From positions 62,415,627-62,479,626 of the forward strand of contig JAMXIF010000002.1 of the NCBI GenBank assembly GCA_028583685.1: 64,000 bases of DNA, read 5' to 3'. The stretch is from Petaurus breviceps papuanus (lineage: Eukaryota > Chordata > Mammalia > Diprotodontia > Petauridae). The notes beneath the pieces are model-generated. The model was given only the letters and a program-made list of their open reading frames with translations, had not been told where the DNA came from and searched no databases. The position numbers and the translations under genes are program-made. Shown here in pieces: positions 57,392 to 64,000 of this stretch (position 1 is the stretch's first letter; each line of letters starts with the position of its first letter).

Positions 57392-59493
57392 TTTAAAAAA
57401 ATTTTTAAAATTTTATTTTGAGTTTTTAGCATTCACTTTTATTAGATTTTGAGTTCAAAATGTTGTCCCTTCTGCACCCAAGATGTCATGCAATCTAATA
57501 TAGGCTATATTTTTACAATTGTATTAAGCATATTTCCGCATTAGTCATGTTGTAAAAGAAGAATCAGAACAAAAGGGGAAAATCACGAGAAAGAGAAAAC
57601 AAAACAAAACAAAATACTCTACTTCAATCTGTATTTAGACTTCATAGTTCTTTCTCTGGGTCTCGATAGTATTTTCCATCATAAGTCTTTTGGAAATGTC
57701 TTAGATCATTGTATTGCTGCGAAGAGCTTAGTTTATCAAAGTTGATCCATGCATAATACTACTGTTACTGTTTCCTCGGTTCTGCTCCCTTCACTCAGCA
57801 TCAATTCATATAATTCTTTCCAGGTTTTTCTGAATCTGCTTGCTCATCATTTCTTATAGAACAATAGTATTCTATTACTTTCATATACCATGGTTTGGTC
57901 ACCCATTCCTCAATTGATGGGTATCTGCTCAATTTCCAATTCTTTGCCACTATAAAAAGAGCTGCTGTAAATATCTTCATACACAAGGGTTCTTTTCCTT
58001 CTTTTATGATCTCTTTGGGATACAGACCTACTGATGGTATTGCTGGTTCAAAGGGTATGCACAGTTTTATAGCCCTTTGGACATAGTACCAATTGCAGAG
58101 TAAAAGCAGGGACTTGCTTGAGTTTGTACACAAACCTCTTTAAATACCTGTAAAAATGACTCTAAACAAATTCTAGGGCTGCAGAACCCACAAAATGACA
58201 GCATGAAACACAATGCCAGCCCAACAGCATGGAAGATAGACAAGAAGGGTATATCAAACTTGCTGGGAGTGGAGCACAGTCCTGCATGGGTTGTGTCAGG
58301 CACTATGAGGCTGGAGCAGACCTTAGGTCTAAATCACTGGCATCTGTGGCATTTTCCAGACTTCTCAGGCCACAAATGCCAAGAACAGTGTAGAAGGTCA
58401 TGAGGGAATTCTGTGGAACCTGGGTGAAAGAAAATTGTGGTCAGGCCCCTGCTCCTGGGCAGTAGTAGTGCTGCTGCTACTGCTGGCGCTCTGCACCCAG
58501 GGAGGGTGGGGGATCCAGTGGCTGATACAAAATCCCAGAAGCCTGGGAGAGTACACTCATACCCACCCTACCCATACCTCCACTGGAAACAGAGTCCTGC
58601 CTTGACAGAAAGTTAGAAATTCAAGTATTTGGGCATGGTTCAAAATTTCTCTCTATAATATTTGGGCCAATTCACATCTTCAATAACAATGCACTAGTGT
58701 TCCAATTTTCCCACATCTCCAACATTGTTTTCCTTATTTTTGGTAATATTAGTCAATCTAACAGATGTGAGGTGGTACCTCAGAGTTGTTTTAATCTGGA
58801 TTTCTCTAATGATAAGTGATTTAGAGTATTTTTTCATATAACTATAGATAGTTTTAATTTCTTCATCTGAAAATTGCCTGTTTATATCTTTTGACAATTC
58901 ATCAATTGTGGAATGACTTGTATTCTTATAAATTTAACTCAGTTCTCTATATATTTTAGAAATTAGGCCTTTATCAGAGACACTGGCTGTAAAATTGTTT
59001 CCCAGCTTTTTGCCTCCCTTCTAATCTTGGTTGCATTGACTTTTCTTTGTACAAAACCTTTTTTTAAAAAAAATCTAATGTAAGCAGAATTATCCCTTTT
59101 GCATTTCATAATGTTATATATCTCTTGTTTGATCATAAAATTCTTCCTTTCTCCATAGATCTGGCAGGTAAACTATTCTCTGCTCTCCTAATTTGCTGAA
59201 GATATCAACCTTTATGTATCAATCATGTACCCATTTTGACTTTATCTTTATATACGTTATAAGATGCTTCTCTGCATGCAGTTTCTGCCACACTATTTTC
59301 CAGTTTTCCAAGCAGAATTTGTCAAATAGTGAGCTCTTTCCCCAGCAGTTGGACTCTTTGGGTTTATCAAATGCTGAAATTATTACAGTCATTGACTACT
59401 GGACTACCACTCTATTCCTTAGCCATACCAAGTAGTTTTGATGATTACTGCTTTATAATACAATTTAAGATCTGGTATGGTTAGGTCACTAAG
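57392..59493 (-). mobile_element. LINE-1, 5'-truncated (ORF2 end plus 3' UTR)
   Basis: The plus strand reads the complement of L1: CACCCATTCCTCAATTGATGGG, AAAAAGAGCTGCTGTAAATAT, GAGGTGGTACCTCAGAGTTG, GGATTTCTCTAATGATAAGTG, TGTCAAATAGTGAGCTCTTTCC and TTTTGATGATTACTGCTTTATA. This is the last third of ORF2 and the 3' UTR, with the A-rich tail at the left edge (57392 onward). A 10-bp imperfect target duplication (AAGTTGATCT at 57382-57391, AACTTGATCT at 59494-59503) brackets it. About 1.56 kb of L1 remains once the 540-bp insert at 58088-58627 is removed. The ORF2 frame is decayed. Confidence 0.88.
58088..58627 (+). mobile_element. L1 5'-UTR-only insert within the minus-strand L1
   Basis: The surrounding L1 text is interrupted at AGCCCTTTGGACATAGT (ending 58087) and resumes at TTTGGGCATGGTTC (58628), giving an approximately 12-bp duplicated target. 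The insert starts ACCAATTGCAGAGTAAAAGC and runs AATACCTGTAAAAATGACTC, CAAATTCTAGGGCTGCAGAA. I recognise this as the plus-strand start of the marsupial L1 5' UTR (GCCAAGATGGCAGAGTAAAAGC). It stops after about 540 bp without ORF1 and with only a weakly A-rich end, which is unusual because L1 copies normally lose their 5' end. Confidence 0.6.
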
Positions 59494-59683
59494 AACTTGA
59501 TCTAGGAAGAGATTGTAGCTAGGAGGAAGACTACAGTGAGCCCCATTGACTTACTTAGTCATGATGGGCATGATGTATAGAGTCCCAGAGGCTGCCAGGT
59601 CAAGAGCATGAGACCTGTACTCCAGTATGAATGCCAAGGTCTATCAGAGGAAGCTAGAGTCTTTGTGCTGAATTTCCCCACTG

Positions 59684-59965
59684 CCAGTCCATGTGGAAAG
59701 CCTGCTAAGCACCGTGACCGCAACCTCATTATGATGTGTCTTTGGTTTATTTAACTTGTAAATGTATGGAGGTCATCAGATCTGCTCCTGCTTGAGTTCT
59801 GGATTTAAATGAAGTTGCAAGAACATTTGGATTATTGGAAGGAAAAGTATATGACATCAACAATGTACTAGATGGAATCGATCTTATTCAAGAAAAAGAT
59901 CTAAGAACCATATTCAGTGGATTAGATCTGATCTTGGAAGTATTGAATCTAAAGTACCCCAGCAA
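59684..59965 (+). pseudogene. E2F6: E2F6 processed pseudogene (DNA-binding domain part)
   Basis: Read on the plus strand, the text gives YDVSLVYLTCKCMEVIRSAP, then LDLNEVA, then VYDINNVLDGIDLI, and after a one-base shift SKNHIQWIRSDL followed by VPQQ. This follows the E2F6 winged-helix DNA-binding domain: FDVSLVYLTRKFMDLVRSAP, LDLNKVA, VYDITNVLDGIDLV, SKNHIRWIGSDL, VPQQ. It crosses exon junctions of the parent gene without introns, so it is a retrocopy. It is dead: TGA at 59793-59795 replaces a glycine codon after RSAP, there is a one-base deletion just before SKNH, and stops occur upstream. Weaker similarity to the E2F6 N-terminal part (QS-MWKA versus VSMRKA) begins near 59684 and may reach back to about 59504. 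Similarity ends at 59965; the dimerisation part is missing and no clear poly(A) follows. In-frame YDITNVL-type residues separate E2F6 from other E2Fs only by overall match. Confidence 0.85.
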
Positions 59966-60072
59966 TGTTTTGTTTTGTTACTTATGTTATCTTGTTCCAT
60001 TCTATTTGTCAAAACAGCTAGTTTAGACATATGCAGTGTTTTAGTCTTTCTTAATTTAAATTTTCTAATCTG

Positions 60073-60170
60073 TTATGAACTTAGCAAGCATCAATAAAAC
60101 ATGATGACTTCAATATGTAACAAAAGAGAAAAAGAGGATTGCTTATGAAATAGTGAGTTACTATTGCATC
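60073..60170 (+). repeat. Unnamed repeat, copy 2
   Basis: ATGAACTTAGCAAGCATCAATAAAACATGATG, ACAAAAGAGAAAAAGAGG, GCTTATGAAATAGTGAGTTACTATTGCATC. It lies about 100 bp after the E2F6 pseudogene. Confidence 0.6.
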
Positions 60171-60394
60171 ATTTTCCTAAGTGTACTTTATCTTGTTCCA
60201 CTTCATACAAATAAGTATCAATAAGTCCTTTTCTGTTCTTTATATTTACTGTTATCTAGTCTTCTTTAGGAGTTGACACTTGGCACACTAGGAGTTGGCA
60301 CAATAGTAACAAATCTGCCTGTCTGTGTCCCATTCTGGACTTAATCTTATTCATTTCAGTATAGTTGTTTAAGATTTTCCAAAGTGTTTTCCTC

Positions 60395-60516
60395 TATATA
60401 AGTATTATTTCCCCAATTTGACAGGTAAAAAAAATTTAGGTTAAGAAATTTTAAATTGACTGTCTTATAATGAGAGCCCTAGTATGTAATGGAACTGGAA
60501 TTCTCAAATAGCTCAT
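60395..60516 (-). mobile_element. MIR fragment forming the left hairpin arm
   Basis: CCCCAATTTGACAGGTAAAA, GGTTAAGAAATTTTAAATTGAC and CTAGTATGTAATGGAACTGGAATTC resemble the reverse MIR core. Its last 71 bp are repeated in inverted orientation at 60558-60628. Confidence 0.6.
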
Positions 60517-60628
60517 TTGAATTGGCATTAGGTGAACCTCCCCCCGTTCCCTCCCATATGAGCTATTTGAGAATTCCAGTTCCATTACATACTAGGGCTC
60601 TTATTATAAGACAGTCATTTTAAAATTT
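60446..60628. repeat. Near-perfect inverted repeat, 71-bp arms, 41-bp loop
   Basis: Left arm 60446-60516 and right arm 60558-60628 are reverse complements with about two mismatches. The shared core includes GCCCTAGTATGTAATGGAAC and TGGAATTCTCAAATAGCTCAT. The loop (60517-60557) contains a C-run (CCTCCCCCCGTTCCC). The ends carry no terminal motif or target duplication of a transposon. Confidence 0.92.
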
Positions 60629-60891
60629 TAAGCCCCTTCCTACCTATTCCATCTACTTATACATTACCTGACTCTAAATTCTACATTTAGTTATACTGTT
60701 TCTCACACAGGATACTCCATCTCCAATATCTGTGTGTTTGCATTGGATGGCTCTCAAACCTAGAATGCTCTCCCTCTTCATAATTTTTTTGAAAGTAGGG
60801 TTTGCTTCAAGATTATTCAAGTGCCACATTTGTGAGAGACTTTCCTATTTCTCATAGATGCAAGGGTCTTTTCTTCCAAAGTTACCTTGTA

Positions 60892-61085
60892 GGGGCAACT
60901 AGGCGGCCAGCAAATAGAGCATTGGCCCTGGAGTCAGGAGGAACTGAGTTAAAATCCAGCCTGACACTTAACACTTACTAGCCGGGTGACCTTTGGCAAG
61001 TGGCTTAACCCCAATTGCGCTGCCTTCTCCCCTCCAAAAAGCAAAAAACAAACAAACAAACAAACAAAAACAACCCCCCCAAACC
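60892..61085 (+). mobile_element. WSINE-type SINE with 16-bp target duplication
   Basis: GGGGCAACTAGGCGGCC, GGCCCTGGAGTCAGGAGGAAC through CTTCTCCCCTCCAAAAAGC and an (AAAC)n tail. Perfect direct repeats CCAAAGTTACCTTGTA lie at 60876-60891 and 61086-61101. Confidence 0.92.
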
Positions 61086-61129
61086 CCAAAGTTACCTTGT
61101 ATCTGATTTATATGATTTATATTATCCTA

Positions 61130-61265
61130 TAGATGTGCATGTTGTCACCTTTCTTAGAATGTAAAATCTTTGAGGGCAAGATGGTATGTTTAGCTTTTGT
61201 CTTTGTATCTCCAGTGCTTAGCAGTGTCTGACAAAGTACAGCCACTTAATAAGTATTTGTTGATT
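61130..61265 (+). mobile_element. L2 tail
   Basis: TAGAATGTAAAATCTTTGAGGGCAAG, TGTATCTCCAGTGCTTAGCAG and CACTTAATAAGTATTTGTTGATT form a well-kept L2 3' end. Confidence 0.8.
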
Positions 61266-61609
61266 AATTATGCAAATCGTTTAATTTCTTAGTGCCCACA
61301 GGAAATTTTCAAGGACTTTGTACATCAGACAAGAATTCTTAATCTGTATTTGTGGAGAGAATTTATAGACTGGGAGTTCTGCCACACTAATGAAATCATA
61401 TCTCCCAAATTCTACCCCTCTTTAGATAAAATAAAGAAAAAAATAGCAATGTAGATATGACCTTGAAACAGGCCAGTCAATCTTTTTGAAACAGCAGACA
61501 ATATTTCATTTTCATGCAGAGATTAGGAAAGTATAGCCATCCAGGGTTATGCAGAGATTCCAGAAAATGGAAACAAAAAACATTGAGATGGGGACAAACA
61601 GGAGTGAGG

Positions 61610-61700
61610 AAAAGAGAGGGAGGGAGAAGTAGGAAGAAGAAATGTGAGATGAGGAGAGAGAGGGAGAAGGAAGGAGGAAGGAAGAAGGTGGAGGCTGAGA
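61610..61700 (+). repeat. Polypurine tract
   Basis: GAGAGGGAGGGAGAAG-type sequence of about 90 bp. Confidence 0.9.
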
Positions 61701-61899
61701 GGCAGACTGTCAATCTTCTCAGTTTATGGGAATAGTTAATACTAGATAGCTGAGTTTTATGTAATTCAACCTAATCCTAGCATCCAAACCTATCCAGATG
61801 CAAACAGACAAAAAAAGAAATGTATGAATCACTTGCCAACACCCATTTGTTTCCATTAAGAATCAGGAAGTGGATGGAGATAGGTAATAACCAGCATGG

Positions 61900-62335
61900 T
61901 CCAGTGTACAAAGGTTTAATTTTTATGTTTACATTTAGTCATTTTTATTGTACTGGCTTCCCAGCTCAGTGCTGAATAAATCCACATTACACTGAAATGA
62001 ATGCCCAGGAAACAAGGAAGAAAAAAAACCAACTCTGTAGTTTCCTATCTGTATTTATGGTATTATATTTGCTTCATTTCAGGCTTTAATCAATTCATTG
62101 CCAAAAAGAAAAAAAAAAGCCAGATGAACAATTTGCATCAGGATCCTGCTTATTATCCTTCTGTTAGAACTCTCATTAACAGTACTAATTAGCATTACAT
62201 TAATAAATACATGAACAAGATATGTGGTTGCAATGGCAGATGCTTATATGTAGCTAAAAGTGCTTACATTCGCTGACAAAAATCCGTGTCTAATTCCATA
62301 GTTTTCTAAAGAGAATAGAGGGACACTTATATAAG
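61900..62335. promoter_or_regulatory. Candidate conserved non-coding element
   Basis: AT-rich, non-repetitive sequence dense in TAAT-type homeodomain sites (TTTAATCAATTCATTGCC, AGTACTAATTAGCATTAC, ATTAATAAATACATG) with an octamer-like ATTTGCAT at 62130. No repeat or exon signature. The call rests on composition and motif density only. Confidence 0.3.
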
Positions 62336-62424
62336 CCCTTTAAATTTTAGCCATTAGTTTATATAAATCTGTGTGCTGAGAGAATCTTTGGGAGCAATGG
62401 GTGAAACTGCAAATCTACGTCTGT

Positions 62425-62520
62425 CTATCATCTATCTATGTATCCATCTATGTATCTATGTATTTATGTATGTATGTATGTATCTATAGAGAGATAAACA
62501 TGTATCTATAAAAATATTTC
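62425..62520. repeat. (TATC)/(TATG) microsatellite
   Basis: CTATCATCTATCTATG changing to TGTATGTATG and then TCTATA units. Confidence 0.92.
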
Positions 62521-62574
62521 TATATTTAGGCTTAAGCAGAACATCCTAACAACTCTCTAAAACTAAAGGAATGG

Positions 62575-62735
62575 ACTGTCTCAAGTCATAGTGTGTTCCC
62601 CCTCACTGAAAGTCTTTGAGGAGTACTGGATTATCACTTGCTAATTTTGTTAGAGAGGAGACAATTTATGCTGCAGAATAGATTAGATGCCATGATGGGC
62701 CATTTCAACTCTGAAGAAAGTCTGTGATTCACATA
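62575..62735 (+). mobile_element. CR1/L3 3' fragment
   Basis: CCCCCTCACTGAAAGTCTTTGAG, then AGATTAGATGCC, CATTTCAACTCTGAAGAAAG and CTGTGATTC are the end of CR1/L3. Confidence 0.7.
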
Positions 62736-63523
62736 AAGGAAGGTACCTGGATATGAGAGACTAAATAAGATAAGTTTGCCAGTCATTACAAGAACTAATA
62801 CAGGGTGATAAATTTGACTTCATAGGTATAAATTAGACTTGGTTGAATGAAATTGAATATGTTTTTTGATGACTCTACTTGTTCTGAAGAAAGAGGACAG
62901 CTAAAAGAAAAGTGGAGTAAAGAAGGGATATTACGGGATGTTAATGCATATTAAGTTAAAGTCATGTGAGGAAACTGAGGAACCAGAGTGGGGAAGCATA
63001 GTGGAGTACATTTGAATATGAATCAGGTAGAGTGGTTTTGTCTATGGACTGTACTATAGACTACTTGGACAGAAAGAAGAAATTAAAGAGGAATTCCAGG
63101 AGTAACTCACAAAGCCTGGTATGGTAGCTATGGATGAACCAATTGTCCAAATATGTGCTAGAGTTCTGTCAATAGTAAAGCAGCTACTCTTTTCTTGCTT
63201 TGTCTTAATTATAGTTTATTCCATGAAAAGATGGAACAATCAGGTAAAGCAGGGGATCAAGCACTATCCACATGAGAATACAGTAGGAATCAGATAAAAA
63301 TTTAATTGAGAAATATTTAACAAAATTAATGAAATACAATAAAGCACAGGTAATGTTAATAGGTAGCTTTTAGAGTCAACATGCACCCAGTGATCTTTAT
63401 GTACCATTTAATGCCCCTCATTTCTATTTGAGCTGGACACCACTGAACTAGAGGATTTATTATTTTAGGTTCTTGCCTTCTATGGTTGAAATGGTGATTG
63501 ACTTTCTACTAATGACATATAAT
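62736..63523. other. Unassigned stretch
   Basis: No recognised repeat, exon or RNA between the CR1 tail and the MAR1 SINE. Confidence 0.5.
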
Positions 63524-63775
63524 TTGTTTTATTGTTGTTTAATTGATTGGTCACTTCTGACTCTTTGTGACCTCATTTAGGGATTTGACAAAGATGCTGG
63601 AGTAGTTTACCATTTTCTTCTACACTCATTTTACAGATGAGGAAACTTAAGCAAACAGGGTTAAGTGACTTGCCCTGGGTCACACAGCTAGTAAGTATCT
63701 GAGGCCATATTTGAACTCAGGTCTTCCTAACTCCAGGTCAGGTACTCTATTCACTGAACTACCTAGCTGTCCTTA
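63524..63775 (-). mobile_element. MAR1 CORE-SINE, full length
   Basis: TTGTTGTTTAATTGATTGGTC, CTCTTTGTGACCTCATTTAGG, AAAGATGCTGGAGTAGTTTACC, GGGTTAAGTGACTTGCCCTGGGTCACACAG and ACTACCTAGCTGTCC. Confidence 0.9.
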
Positions 63776-63929
63776 CAAGTTGTTACTGGGGTGGAAATGA
63801 TATGAATATTATGGAGGAGTCACAACTTCTATAGTTTATAATAAAAGACAAGAAAAAAAAGCACAATGTCTAACATGTTTCTTAGATGTTGGGGAAGCAG
63901 ATTTTATTAAAATTTTATTTTTATTATTA

Positions 63930-64000
63930 ATTTAGCAATTAGCAGACACTATCAATATACAGAGAGAACCAAAAGGGTTTATGTAAGAAACTGTGAACTT
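63930..64000 (+). repeat. Unnamed repeat, copy 3 (runs off the window)
   Basis: TTTAGCAATTAGCAGACACTATCAATATAC, AGAGAACCAAAAGGG, TTATGTAAGAAACTGTGAACTT. It matches copy 1 best at its end and continues past the window edge. Confidence 0.6.

Larger units (their letters stand above)
13807..64000 (+). other. AGBL1: AGBL1 intron downstream of the exon (partial)
   Basis: Inferred intron of at least 50.2 kb. The next AGBL1 exon should begin with GLQFGT(R/G)ELEEMG, and I could not find it here in any frame. All recognisable content is repeats and two retrocopies. Very large introns are characteristic of AGBL1 in mammals. Confidence 0.65.

Noticed and set aside
59504-59683. Extension of the E2F6 pseudogene upstream
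   Set aside because: Similarity to the E2F6 N-terminal part is too weak to call by eye; noted only as possible.

Overview
The window looks like marsupial nuclear DNA, probably from an Australian lineage. It is AT-rich and intron-like, with long tracts lacking open frames. It is dense in short SINEs of the WSINE type (head GGGGCAGCTAGGTGG, tail TTGCCCTnCCTTCCCCCTCCAAAAAG), CORE-SINEs (MIR/MON1 and MAR1 with its RTE-derived tail), and old L2 and CR1/L3 LINEs. It also has 5'-truncated L1 copies, solo LTRs and short DNA transposons. Family names come from my recognition of consensus text, not from a search.

Only one real protein-coding piece is visible. It is a 177-bp phase-0 exon at 13630-13806 (+) with AG/GTAAGT borders, encoding part of the cytosolic carboxypeptidase domain of AGBL1 (CCP4). 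It carries the SYTME motif with the catalytic glutamate. The whole window is therefore best read as about 13.6 kb of the preceding AGBL1 intron, this exon, and at least 50.2 kb of the following intron. No second AGBL1 exon was seen.

Layout. 1-13629: intron with MIR, L2, L1 fragments, a mariner MITE and WSINEs. 13807-15480: intron, then a solo LTR (family A) holding a 100-base assembly gap. 15481-35000: mostly decayed MIR/L2/CR1 with microsatellites, MAR1 copies and an L1 tail with a 16-bp target duplication. 35142-35436: a near full-length 7SL RNA retropseudogene. 35735-36460: a CR1/L3 copy split by a palindromic hAT MITE. 37105-37610: L2 followed by a (TAC)n array. 38778-39777: a 1-kb solo LTR (family B). 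46626-47279: a second family A LTR that splits a MAR1 SINE. 51889-52160: a long compound trinucleotide array. 53195-55215: a split L2. 56221-61101: a pile-up consisting of a reverse-strand family B LTR, a 5'-truncated L1 with an L1 5'-UTR-only insert, an E2F6 processed pseudogene, a 71-bp-arm hairpin and a WSINE. 61900-62330: an AT-rich, homeodomain-motif-rich stretch that may be a conserved element.

I found no CRISPR array, operon, tRNA or intact rRNA, and no unequivocally new biological system. The most unusual items are the long young inverted repeat at 60446-60628, the L1 5'-UTR-only insert, the E2F6 and 7SL retrocopies, a repeat family seen three times that I cannot name, and the nested insertions.
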